A DNA stretch of 51,622 bases from contig WJME01000325.1 of NCBI GenBank assembly GCA_014728115.1, forward strand, positions 1-51,622. The letters run 5' to 3'. The notes under the pieces are model-generated. The model did not search any database. It saw nothing but the letters and a program-made list of their open reading frames with translations, and was not told the DNA's origin. The DNA comes from Candidatus Zhuqueibacterota bacterium (GTDB lineage Bacteria > Zhuqueibacterota > Zhuqueibacteria > Residuimicrobiales > Oceaniaggregativiventaceae). The position numbers and the translations under genes are program-made. Of the stretch, positions 15,912 to 24,911 are shown piece by piece (within the stretch, counting starts at the first letter, position 1; each line of letters starts with the position of its first letter).

Positions 15912-18203
15912 ATGAAAATTAATAGAACATTCGATAATGGCTTTATTTGCTCTATAGTATTCATAATCAGCCATCTAATTGCAGCAACGAGTAATGATCT
16001 TTCTTTCAAAAATCTGGATTTTGAACAAGCCGAGAATAGAACGCCTGCCCATTGGCACTGGTGGTCGCGAAGCGGAGAGTCAGCCTCTATAGCTGTGACA
16101 TCAGCGCAAGCTCATGACGGAAAATACAGCGTACGCTTGCAATATAACGGCAAAAAAGACTGGGCATTCGTGAACCGAAAGGATTTATCCCCCGGCGCAG
16201 TACAAGGATTTCGCTGTTCAGCCTGGGTAAGAGTAGAGTCCGGATCGATCCAGCTACGTCTGGCGACCCAGACCGCTGCCGGCAAAACCTATACGGATGG
16301 CAGTAAAACCATCTCTACAACTCAAGGCAAATGGCGCAAAGTGCAAGTAATCCATGAAATTCCTGAGAATTGCCAAGAGGTGGATATTCGATTCGTTGGT
16401 GAAAAACCAACCAAAGCCTGGATAGATCATGTTCAAATAGAACCCTATCATTTTGATGAAATCGCCCAGAAACCACGGGTGCAAGGATTTGCCCGGGAAA
16501 AAATCAAAGAAAAACTGGATCGGGGGCTTTTTGCCAAGCGAATCGAATCCGGTGACGTGTATATCGGCTGGCGGCTGCTCAAAGACGATCCTGCAAACAT
16601 TGCGTTTGATCTCTATCGACAAATTAACGATCCCCCCCCGGAACGCATCAACGATGATCCCATCAGAGAAACCACGGATTTTATCGACACCCGGGCTCCC
16701 CATAACGAAACATTGACTTATCATCTGACGCTGGCGGGAAAAAAGCAGGCCTCTGCTTTTATCTCCAGCATTGAGCTGAACGATGAAACGGCTCTGCCTT
16801 TTATGCGTATTCCCCTGCAGGGAAAATACGACTTTCAAAAAGTGGGCATTGCTGATCTCGATGGGGATGGTCGTTTCGACTATGTCATCAAACAACCCCA
16901 TACCAATATCGATCCCTTTCAAAAATTCTGGAAAAAGAGTGAGGACACCTACAAGCTGGAAGCCTATAATGCCGACGGTGAATTCCTGTGGCGCTATGAT
17001 CTGGGATGGAATATTGAAAAGGGAATCTGGTATTCACCCTATGTGGTATATGATTTCAATGGGGACGGTCGCGCCGAGGTCGCAGTAAAAACCAGCCGTG
17101 GCGATCATCGGGATGAAAACGGACGGGTGCAATCCGGTCCTGAATATCTTACTCTTTTGGATGGCCCCACCGGACAGGTCATCGCACAAACGTTTTGGCT
17201 CCCCCGCGGGCCCTTTGATGTCACTTCAAATCCCTACAACTATGTCTCCCGCAATGAAATCGGCGTAGCCTATCTAGATGGCAAAACGCCATGTATCATC
17301 ATTTGCCGTGGTACATCTGGAAATTCGGATGTCATGCTGGTGGCAGCCTATGAATTACGAGGCAGACACCTTAGAATCCTCTGGCAATGGGACAATATCA
17401 ATATGCGTCGCAAGTATTTTGGACAAGGAGCGCACTGGCTCCATGGAGCAGATGTCGATGGCGACGGCCGAGAGGAGGTGACGCTGGGTTCATTGGTTCT
17501 GGATGATAACGGCACGGTTCTATGGTCTCTCGGGATGGGGCATCCGGACCATCACTATGTCGGCGATATCGATCCCGAGCGGCCAGGACTGGAAATTTAT
17601 TACGGCATGCAATCCGGCCAGCCAGAAAATGGCATGTGTCTGGTTGATGCTAAAACAGGGGACGTTCTCTGGGGACACCCCGACCCCACCCATCATGTTC
17701 ATAGCCGCGGCATGTGCAGTGATCTGATCGCTGACTATGCCGGTGCGGAATGCTATAGTGCGGATTCGGATAAAAACAAAAAAGCCGCCCTGGGTCGTCT
17801 GAGAACAAGTAAAGGCAAGGTCTTGAGCAAAAAAATATTGTGGGGATTCGGACATTTTACCGTTTATTGGGACGCTGATCCGCAACGGGAAATTTTGTGG
17901 GGCAATGACATTAATGATTACAAGGGAAAAACCCACCCCATCAACATCCAGGGCAAAACAAGAGCGGTTGCCGATGTGCTGGGCGACTGGCGGGAGGAAA
18001 TTATCACCTCGTTTAACGGAGAATTGCGCATCTATACAACCACCCAGCCTGCAAATGACCGACATGTTTGCCTGATGCAGGACCCCTTGTATCGCAACGA
18101 TGTGGCGATGGCAAGTATGGGCTATTTCCAAATCCCCATGCTCAGCTATGATCTGGCCAGTAAAAACATTGCTAAAGCAAAGACAACGACTCGAAAAGAA
18201 TAA
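15912..18203 (+). CDS. PL11-type rhamnogalacturonan lyase (first of tandem pair)
   Basis: 763 residues. ATG 15912 is chosen because the TTG at 15888 only adds a short hydrophilic tail before the signal peptide (about 1-27). An N-terminal jelly-roll module (about 30-185) looks like a carbohydrate-binding domain (HWHWWSRSGES, KDWAFVNRKDLSP). The PL11 beta-propeller starts near 205 (LDRGLFAKR, VYIGWRLL). Calcium-binding motifs are DLDGDGRFD (315-323), DFNGDGRAE (381) and DVDGDGREE (514). PL11 enzymes cleave the rhamnose-galacturonate backbone of pectin by beta-elimination. The 119-base gap upstream is AT-rich and may hold its own promoter. A close paralog follows 35 bases later. Confidence 0.9.
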   Translation: MKINRTFDNGFICSIVFIISHLIAATSNDLSFKNLDFEQAENRTPAHWHWWSRSGESASIAVTSAQAHDGKYSVRLQYNGKKDWAFVNRKDLSPGAVQGFRCSAWVRVESGSIQLRLATQTAAGKTYTDGSKTISTTQGKWRKVQVIHEIPENCQEVDIRFVGEKPTKAWIDHVQIEPYHFDEIAQKPRVQGFAREKIKEKLDRGLFAKRIESGDVYIGWRLLKDDPANIAFDLYRQINDPPPERINDDPIRETTDFIDTRAPHNETLTYHLTLAGKKQASAFISSIELNDETALPFMRIPLQGKYDFQKVGIADLDGDGRFDYVIKQPHTNIDPFQKFWKKSEDTYKLEAYNADGEFLWRYDLGWNIEKGIWYSPYVVYDFNGDGRAEVAVKTSRGDHRDENGRVQSGPEYLTLLDGPTGQVIAQTFWLPRGPFDVTSNPYNYVSRNEIGVAYLDGKTPCIIICRGTSGNSDVMLVAAYELRGRHLRILWQWDNINMRRKYFGQGAHWLHGADVDGDGREEVTLGSLVLDDNGTVLWSLGMGHPDHHYVGDIDPERPGLEIYYGMQSGQPENGMCLVDAKTGDVLWGHPDPTHHVHSRGMCSDLIADYAGAECYSADSDKNKKAALGRLRTSKGKVLSKKILWGFGHFTVYWDADPQREILWGNDINDYKGKTHPINIQGKTRAVADVLGDWREEIITSFNGELRIYTTTQPANDRHVCLMQDPLYRNDVAMASMGYFQIPMLSYDLASKNIAKAKTTTRKE

Positions 18204-18238
18204 ACTAGAAAATATCAAAATCCTGAAAGACTGATGAA

Positions 18239-20482
18239 ATGAAAAATATCAACTCGATCCTGTTGGGTATCATTATTTTAAAGGTAACAGCTCTGGCAGC
18301 TCCTTCCGACTTTGTAAAAAACCTGAATTTCGAACAAATAAAGAACGGCAAACCCTTGCACTGGCACTGGTGGTCGCGCGAGGGTCAATACGGTTCCGTT
18401 GCTGTCTCGGATTCGGTGAAACAAAACAAGCAATACAGTGCGTTCATTCAATACAAGGGTTCAAAAGATTGGGCGCTTGTCAATCGCAACAAGCTATCCC
18501 TCGAACCTGGAACAGGTCATCGTTTTTCTGCCTGGATCAAAGTGCTAAAGGGTCAGGTAAACATGACCGTGGTCAATATGAAAAACGGTAAAAAATTGAT
18601 CGCTGAAAACACCCGCTTTGTAACCCCCCGGGACGGACAAACCTGGCAGCAAGTCGAATTGATCAATGAAGCGCCGCCGGGCATGGATCAACTGGATATC
18701 CGATTCAGAGGCAAAGGTCCTGTTCAGGCCTATATCGACAATGTTCGCATCCAACCCCATACATTCAAAGAAATCGCTCAAAAGCCGGCCATAGAGGGAT
18801 TTGCCAAGTCGCGTATCCGAGAAAACCTGGATCGGGGTCTCGTTGCGATCCTCAGGGAGGATGGCAGCGTTTATGTCGGCTGGCGATTGCTCGAACAAGA
18901 TTCCGAACATATTGCCTTTAATGTCTATCGCTCTGTAGCTGATGCCGACCCCATGCGTCTGAATGACGCACCCATTGCCCAAACCACCGATTTTGTTGAC
19001 TCTACGGCCCCAACGGGTAAAGCGCTTTCCTATCAACTTGAAATAATGAGCGACAGGAAAAAAGCAATAAACCAGCAAACAGCCACCCTGCCGGCTGATG
19101 CCGCGGCCCGTTCCTATCTATCCATTGAGGTCGGAGACTATCAATTTCAAAAAGCAGGCATCGCCGACCTGGATGGAGATGGTCGATACGACTATGTCAT
19201 CAAACAACCCCACCACAATATCGATCCGTGGCATAAATACTGGAAAAAGAGTCCCGGCACCTATAAGTTGGAAGCGTATACCGCAGACGGCGAATTTTTA
19301 TGGCGTTATGATCTGGGCTGGGCCATCGAACGCGGTATATGGTACTCCCCTTACCTGGTCTATGATTTTAATGGCGACGGCAGAGCCGAAATAGCGGTTA
19401 AAACCGGCAAAGGAGATCCCCGAGATGCCGAGGGCCGCGTGCAATCCGGTCCCGAATATCTAACGATTTTGGATGGGTTAACCGGCGAAAAGATCGCCCA
19501 AACCGACTGGCTGCCTCGGGAGCCTTTTTACGACGTTGAAAAATCTTATAATTATGCTTCCCGGAACCAATTGGGCGTTGCTTACCTGGATGGCAAGACT
19601 CCCTGCTTAATCGTTGGCCGGGGCACCTATAGCATCATGATGGCCAGGGCGTTTGAACTGCAGGATGACGAATTACATCAACTCTGGCATTGGGACAATC
19701 TCAAAATGCGTCGTCGGTTTCAAGGCCAGGGGGCTCATTCGATGCATGCAGTGGATATAGATGGTGACGGTCGCCAGGAAGTTTCTCTCGGTTCTCTGGT
19801 GCTGGATGACAATGGCACGGTGCTGTGGTCCACGGGCCTCGGACATCCGGATCATCACTATATCAGCGATATCAATCCTCACCGAAGCGGATTGGAGATT
19901 TATTATGGCATCGAGCGCCGACAACCCCGTAATGGCATGTGCCTGGTGGATGCCCGGAGCGGTGAGATTCTCTGGGGATATGATCATCCCTCGCGGCACG
20001 TGCACAGCCGCGGTCTGTGCAGCGATATCACAGCCCAATACCCCGGGGCAGAATGTTATAGTTCAGACCGGGGTGAAGATCAAAAGCCCTCTGAATCCCG
20101 GTTGTGGTCCTCTGATGGCAAAATTATTCGCGATGATCTGGAATGGGGCTTTGGCAAGCTGGCGCTCTATTGGGATGCAGATCCGCAACGCGAGCTCATA
20201 CTGAACGGACGCATCCAGGAGGTTGGAGGGGAAATATATGCTTTGAACTGGAAAGGCCATATCGTGGCAATTGCGGATATCCTGGGGGACTGGCGCGAAG
20301 AGATGATCACCTCTGTAAAGGGCGAATTGCGCATCTATACCACGACCATTCCCGCGAAAAATCGACACGTCTGTTTGATGCAGGACCCCTTGTATCGAAA
20401 TGATGTGGCCATAGCGGCAATGGGATATTATCAGATCCCCATGCTCAGCTATGATCTGGCGAGTAAAATGGTTGAAAAATAA
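18239..20482 (+). CDS. PL11-type rhamnogalacturonan lyase (second of tandem pair)
   Basis: 747 residues with a Sec signal peptide (about 1-21) and the same order as its neighbour: an N-terminal jelly-roll module (HWHWWSREG, KDWALVNRNKLS), then the PL11 propeller (LDRGLVAI, VYVGWRLL) with calcium motifs DLDGDGRYD at 310-318, DFNGDGRAE and DIDGDGRQE. The C-termini of the pair are nearly identical in pattern (CLMQDPLYRNDVA, QIPMLSYDLASK). Much of the alignment is conserved by eye but the DNA has diverged, so the duplication is old. In Bacillus the PL11 pair YesW/YesX splits into endo and exo enzymes; a similar split here is possible. Confidence 0.9.
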   Translation: MKNINSILLGIIILKVTALAAPSDFVKNLNFEQIKNGKPLHWHWWSREGQYGSVAVSDSVKQNKQYSAFIQYKGSKDWALVNRNKLSLEPGTGHRFSAWIKVLKGQVNMTVVNMKNGKKLIAENTRFVTPRDGQTWQQVELINEAPPGMDQLDIRFRGKGPVQAYIDNVRIQPHTFKEIAQKPAIEGFAKSRIRENLDRGLVAILREDGSVYVGWRLLEQDSEHIAFNVYRSVADADPMRLNDAPIAQTTDFVDSTAPTGKALSYQLEIMSDRKKAINQQTATLPADAAARSYLSIEVGDYQFQKAGIADLDGDGRYDYVIKQPHHNIDPWHKYWKKSPGTYKLEAYTADGEFLWRYDLGWAIERGIWYSPYLVYDFNGDGRAEIAVKTGKGDPRDAEGRVQSGPEYLTILDGLTGEKIAQTDWLPREPFYDVEKSYNYASRNQLGVAYLDGKTPCLIVGRGTYSIMMARAFELQDDELHQLWHWDNLKMRRRFQGQGAHSMHAVDIDGDGRQEVSLGSLVLDDNGTVLWSTGLGHPDHHYISDINPHRSGLEIYYGIERRQPRNGMCLVDARSGEILWGYDHPSRHVHSRGLCSDITAQYPGAECYSSDRGEDQKPSESRLWSSDGKIIRDDLEWGFGKLALYWDADPQRELILNGRIQEVGGEIYALNWKGHIVAIADILGDWREEMITSVKGELRIYTTTIPAKNRHVCLMQDPLYRNDVAIAAMGYYQIPMLSYDLASKMVEK

Positions 20483-20501
20483 ATGGCATGGGGAGATAAC
20501 C

Positions 20502-21035
20502 ATGAAAAAGACAGACCTTGCTCGTTTGTGTTTAATCATTTTTTTGTTGCCGAGCAGTTCATTGTTGACAGAAAATCGTCTTTATGTTTCACCCACAGGA
20601 AAGGATAACGGTAGCGGCACAAAAGAGGATCCATTTTTATCCTTTGCAGCAACAAAAAAACTATAAAATCCTTGCAAAAGAAAACGCCGGACAAAGCCAT
20701 TAACATCTATATAAAAGGCGGGGTCTATGAGCCGGACCACCCCATCATATTCAATGCAGAGGATTCCGGCACCCAAACAGCTCCTGTGATATACCAGGCT
20801 GCAAGATCTGCGCTCCTTTGCCAATGTCAACACAGTAAAAGACAATCTCATCAGCGACTGTAAAAACGATTTTTTGCGAGCCAAGAAAATGTATCATATT
20901 CTTATCAACAATCCTGTACTCGAATCAAACGGTAAAAATCTTAAAGAGCTATGTCAGTCCAGCATATTATCAAAAAACGGATTAAAAGCCATTCCCTATG
21001 AGAAAATGGGACCCCAGATGAATAAATGGCGTTAA
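20502..21035 (+). pseudogene. Remnant of a secreted beta-helix protein gene (frameshift plus internal deletion)
   Basis: A good ribosome site (GGGGAGA) precedes ATG 20502. The first 54 codons give a signal peptide and YVSPTGKDNGSGTKEDPF, the usual opening of right-handed beta-helix proteins. The frame closes at 20664-20666 just after a run of seven A (20654-20660). One base more in that run would continue into TIKSLQKKTPDKAINIYIKGG and EDSGTQTAPVIYQAA, the expected next segments. Near 20800 the frame changes again, joining directly to a C-terminal piece ending KAIPYEKMGPQMNKWR at 21035. Intact relatives are several hundred residues long, so the middle has been lost. Not functional unless the reads are wrong at both places. 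Confidence 0.75.
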
Positions 21036-21110
21036 TCATAAAGATCGTCCTGCTCGACGATGCTATGAAATAAAAACAACGATAAATACAGGTTGACCTC
21101 GGAAATTCTT

Positions 21111-22778
21111 ATGAATAAATTCATCACCCATTGTCAATATGCTCTACTGATGATGACTTTGAGTACACAGGGCTGTACTGACTCCAACAACAAAGCCACC
21201 CCTTACATCAAACATATTCGTTATTTTGCAAACCAGGTTCTGTCTCACGGCCGAGATGTTTATGGTACTCCAAGCCCTTTGTTTGTCGATGGCATCCATA
21301 CACAAACCCTCAAGCCAGCAAAATGGGTATCAGAGGGAGGAGATGCCTGGATCATCTCTAATTTCGCCAGTCAACAATCCTTAATGCGTCTTTTGGATGG
21401 TTTGACAGCGGTCACCAATGATAAAACGTATCGCCAGGCAGCAGAAGCAGCCACTGCTTATGCACTCGAAAACTTGCGGGCGGAAAATGGTTTGATGTAC
21501 TGGGGCGGACATATGGCATGGGATCTGGAAAAAGATCGTCCGATGGGTCATCGTTCTGATAAACAGGTTCATGAATTGAAATACCATCAACCCTATTTCG
21601 AGTTGATGTGGCGGGTTAATCCCAAATCAACTGCTGAGATGATGCAAATGATCTGGGCAGCCCATATCCTGGATGAAGCCAGCCTGAGCTACAACAGGCA
21701 TGCATTATTCACCCAACCCTATCAACCACACAGGCATCAAACCTTCCAGAAAGACATCAAAGTCCCCCTGGAAGCCCGGAAAAAAGTCCGTGCCTTTGCC
21801 AATGTGGTGCCGCCCTTGCTCCGCAGCGGTGTGTTATTGTCCCTGTTGAGTGGAAAAGATGAGGCATTGAAAAGCTCTCGCAACTTGTTATATCGTTGGC
21901 AACAAAATCGCCATCCTGAAACAGGATTAAGTGGTGGTGAACTCTCTTATGGAGTCACCGATCGGGCTCAGCTGGCATTGGCACATGTACACCCACAGAT
22001 TTGCGAAGCCCAAATAGTCGCCTCTGGTCACCAAACATCCCGGTATCACTCTCTTCCTTTAGCCCAAATGCAAGCCGCAGAAAAACTAATAAATGCAGGC
22101 AAAAATTTCAAAGGATACGCTTCTGAAATGATTTCGTGGGCTGCCGATGATTTAATAACATATGCTAGGGAATGCTATGATCCCTCCAAAGGGGTATTTG
22201 TCGCCAAAATGACGGATGGAACGCCGATTCAGTGGCAAAAAGCCAAATCAGGATATTATTCTCCGGCAAATTTCAAACCCAGAAAACCGGATAGTCGTTT
22301 ATACTGGGGCTATACACTTGCCTATCGTTTCACCCATGATCCTGAACATTGGTCTATGTTGCGAAAACTGGGTATAGAAATGAATATCGGCGATATCGGG
22401 TTTCCTGATGGACGGAGCAGAAAACTGGCTGCACAAACTCAAAGTAGGGACTGGCGTTTGATTTACGCCCTTTTGGAACTCGAGAAAATAACCGGTGACT
22501 CGTGCTTTCTTGATCTGGCATGTCTGATCGCGGATAATATCGTTGCTATTCAAACCACAACTGGTCTGTATCCACGTGCAGGCAGGCAATACGCTCGTAC
22601 CAGTGATCAAAAACCATTAGCCCTGCTACACTTGGTAGCGGCGCTGACCCATGAAACAGCATTGTTACCCCAACCGGTGATGGACCATGCGTTTTACCAT
22701 GCCGTTTATCACGGTGCAACCAGAGATCAACAAAAAATCAATGATAAACGTACCGTCGACAATCTGGTATTTTATTAA
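21111..22778 (+). CDS. Exported pectate lyase-like alpha/alpha-toroid lipoprotein
   Basis: 555 residues from ATG 21111; a TTG at 21093 adds only a few residues. The signal peptide ends in a lipobox (STQGC, about Cys22), so it is lipid-anchored. The sequence has the pattern of uronate lyases with an alpha/alpha-barrel annotated as pectate lyases: HIRYFANQVLSHGRDVYG, TPSPLFVDGI, WIISNFASQQSLMRLLDGL, GLMYWGGHMAWDL, YHQPYFELMW and HILDEASLSYNRHA. The family number (PL2- or PL10-like) is not certain. It follows the PL11 pair and the beta-helix remnant on the same strand, consistent with pectin breakdown. A hydrolase acting on unsaturated uronates is the main alternative. Confidence 0.65.
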   Translation: MNKFITHCQYALLMMTLSTQGCTDSNNKATPYIKHIRYFANQVLSHGRDVYGTPSPLFVDGIHTQTLKPAKWVSEGGDAWIISNFASQQSLMRLLDGLTAVTNDKTYRQAAEAATAYALENLRAENGLMYWGGHMAWDLEKDRPMGHRSDKQVHELKYHQPYFELMWRVNPKSTAEMMQMIWAAHILDEASLSYNRHALFTQPYQPHRHQTFQKDIKVPLEARKKVRAFANVVPPLLRSGVLLSLLSGKDEALKSSRNLLYRWQQNRHPETGLSGGELSYGVTDRAQLALAHVHPQICEAQIVASGHQTSRYHSLPLAQMQAAEKLINAGKNFKGYASEMISWAADDLITYARECYDPSKGVFVAKMTDGTPIQWQKAKSGYYSPANFKPRKPDSRLYWGYTLAYRFTHDPEHWSMLRKLGIEMNIGDIGFPDGRSRKLAAQTQSRDWRLIYALLELEKITGDSCFLDLACLIADNIVAIQTTTGLYPRAGRQYARTSDQKPLALLHLVAALTHETALLPQPVMDHAFYHAVYHGATRDQQKINDKRTVDNLVFY

Positions 22779-22829
22779 GCCCAAGGGTATAATATGATGA
22801 TCAGGAACAGCTTATTTCCCGTCGATCAC

Positions 22830-22842
22830 AATTGCGGCAATT
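22830..22842 (+). promoter_or_regulatory. Small perfect dyad upstream of the HEAT-sulfatase
   Basis: AATTGC-G-GCAATT is a perfect 13-base odd palindrome in the 117-base gap before the sulfatase gene, 53 bases from its start. It could be an operator. It is short and could occur by chance. Confidence 0.2.
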
Positions 22843-22895
22843 CAAATTTACCCAAAAATCCGATGATTTGGAAACATTAACCCGTGGAGAATCAT

Positions 22896-24833
22896 ATGAC
22901 TAAACGTCGTCAATTTTTAAAAATGATTGCAGGTGGCACAGCAGCTGCAACCCTGAGTCCCTGGAAGAATTTGCAGGCTAGGGTAAAATCTCGTCCCAAC
23001 ATATTATGGATTTCCACCGAGGATATCGGTCCGCATTTGGGCTGTTACGGAGATCCTCATGCAATCACACCCACGCTGGATGGGCTGGCAGCCAGGGGCG
23101 TGCACTATAAAAATGCCTTTACCACATCTGGTGTTTGTGCTCCCAATCGTTCGAGTATCATTACCGGAGTGTATCCCACGACATTAGGAACGCACCCCAT
23201 GCGAACCGGTGGCAGCGGTGTCGAACGTTCCAACCCTGCCAAACTGCCCAAAAACGTGCGGTTTTTTACCGAATATATCCGCGATGCCGGCTATTATTGT
23301 ACAAATAATGCCAAAACCGATTATCAGGTTAACACGCCTGATGATGCCTGGGATGAATCCAGCAAGACCGCACACTGGAAAAACCGATCCCATAGTGACA
23401 CACCTTTCTTTGCGGTTTTTAACTATAAAGGCACGCATGAAGGCAGCGTTCGCTCGGATCCGGAGCGGTTCGCTCGTTTAACCCAGCGGTTGACGCCTGA
23501 CCAGCGACAAGATGCGGATCAACTCACTACCCTACCGCCTTTTCATCCGGATACGCCCATTGTAAGACGACAATGGGAAAAATACTATGAATTGCTCACT
23601 GGCCTGGATTACTGGGTGCAAGACCGGCTAGAGGAGGTAGAACAAGCCGGTTTGGCAGACGACACCATTGTTGTATTTTGGTCTGATCATGGTACGGGCA
23701 TGACCCGGTGCAAGCGGTGGACCTATGATTCCGGAACGCATATTCCTTTGATCGTCTATATTCCGGAAAAATATCGCACCCAGAATCAAGCCCAACCTGG
23801 AACAGTGGATGAACAGCTGGTCAGCTCGCTGGATCTGCCACCGACAATGCTCAACTTGCTTGGGTTGGATATACCCGGATATATGCAAGGCCGCGCTTTC
23901 CTGGGTCCTGATTTATCCCCTGAACGAGACTATGTCTATGCGGCACGGGACCGCATGGATGAACGCTATGATATCATTCGCATGGTGCGCGACAAGCGCT
24001 ATTTGTATCTGCGCAATTATGAGCCCTTTAAACCTTATTATCAGCATATGCGCAGTGCAGAAAAAGATCCGGTGATCAAGGAATTGCGTCGCCTGCATTC
24101 CCAGGGTAAACTTTACCCTGCAGCTGAACAATTCATGAGCGATCACAAGCCTGTGGAAGAATTGTATGACACCCAAAATGACCCGCATCAGATTTATAAT
24201 TTAGCGGATGATCCACAATACCAGGATGTTTTACAGCGGCTGAGAAAAGAACATTATGACTGGATCTTTCGTACGGGTGATTTGGGATTGATACCGGAAC
24301 CCGAGCTTGTAGAGTATGAAAAACAATATGGTGACCGTTATTCGATCTGGTCTCAGCCGGAGAATCAAGGCATGCTCGAACGTCTACATGCAGTTGCCAC
24401 AGTGGCAGGCCATCCTCATATCACAGATATTCCTTTGTTTATCCATGCCCTTGATGATGAAAAAGCCTCTGTCAGATACTGGGCGCTCATCGGACTAGGA
24501 AATCTGGCAGACAAGGCATCGTATATCAAGGAGCGTGTACTGGACCATTTAAAAACGGATCGTTCTGCAATCGTCCGCATCGCAGCAGCACGATATCTTG
24601 ATATGCTGGGAGAATATGATACCGCCCTGCCCGTACTCGTGCAAGAGTTGCAAAACCAACAGGAATGGGTCAGATTATATGCGGCGATCGAACTGGATCG
24701 CATCAACGAACAGGCCAGAGAGGTCATTCCCCACTTAAAACAAGCGCTGCAAGACAAACATAACAAGTATGTGGTACGGGTAGCCAACAATGCCTTGAAT
24801 GAACTATTGGGCACGGATAATATGGTGCGATAG
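22896..24833 (+). CDS. Tat-exported S1 sulfatase fused to HEAT repeats
   Basis: 645 residues from ATG 22896; GGAGA at 22886-22890 supports this start over GTG 22884. Twin-arginine signal KRRQFLKM at 3-10. The sulfatase core has Glu42-Asp43 in a TEDIG motif at the usual metal site, the formylglycine site Cys81-Ala-Pro-Asn-Arg85, and Asp264-His265 later, as in heparan N-sulfatase-like enzymes. After the sulfatase fold, about residues 505-645 form alpha-helical HEAT-type repeats (VRYWALIGLGNL, VRIAAARYLDML, VRLYAAIELDRI, VRVANNALNELL). These usually bind proteins or ligands and may position the enzyme. Both ends are intact; the gene faces a convergent minus-strand gene 78 bases away. Confidence 0.9.
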   Translation: MTKRRQFLKMIAGGTAAATLSPWKNLQARVKSRPNILWISTEDIGPHLGCYGDPHAITPTLDGLAARGVHYKNAFTTSGVCAPNRSSIITGVYPTTLGTHPMRTGGSGVERSNPAKLPKNVRFFTEYIRDAGYYCTNNAKTDYQVNTPDDAWDESSKTAHWKNRSHSDTPFFAVFNYKGTHEGSVRSDPERFARLTQRLTPDQRQDADQLTTLPPFHPDTPIVRRQWEKYYELLTGLDYWVQDRLEEVEQAGLADDTIVVFWSDHGTGMTRCKRWTYDSGTHIPLIVYIPEKYRTQNQAQPGTVDEQLVSSLDLPPTMLNLLGLDIPGYMQGRAFLGPDLSPERDYVYAARDRMDERYDIIRMVRDKRYLYLRNYEPFKPYYQHMRSAEKDPVIKELRRLHSQGKLYPAAEQFMSDHKPVEELYDTQNDPHQIYNLADDPQYQDVLQRLRKEHYDWIFRTGDLGLIPEPELVEYEKQYGDRYSIWSQPENQGMLERLHAVATVAGHPHITDIPLFIHALDDEKASVRYWALIGLGNLADKASYIKERVLDHLKTDRSAIVRIAAARYLDMLGEYDTALPVLVQELQNQQEWVRLYAAIELDRINEQAREVIPHLKQALQDKHNKYVVRVANNALNELLGTDNMVR

Positions 24834-24911
24834 TATCAAAAAAGCATTCTGCATTGCTGCCGATCGGACAGTGATTCGGTGATTTTAGGACCCAGATCCT
24901 ACTCAAAAACT

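Noticed and set aside
20502..21035. Two separate small genes at 20502-20666 and 20672-20863
   Set aside because: Their products join into one beta-helix protein opening, and the second piece starts only at a TTG without a ribosome site, so a single broken gene explains both.
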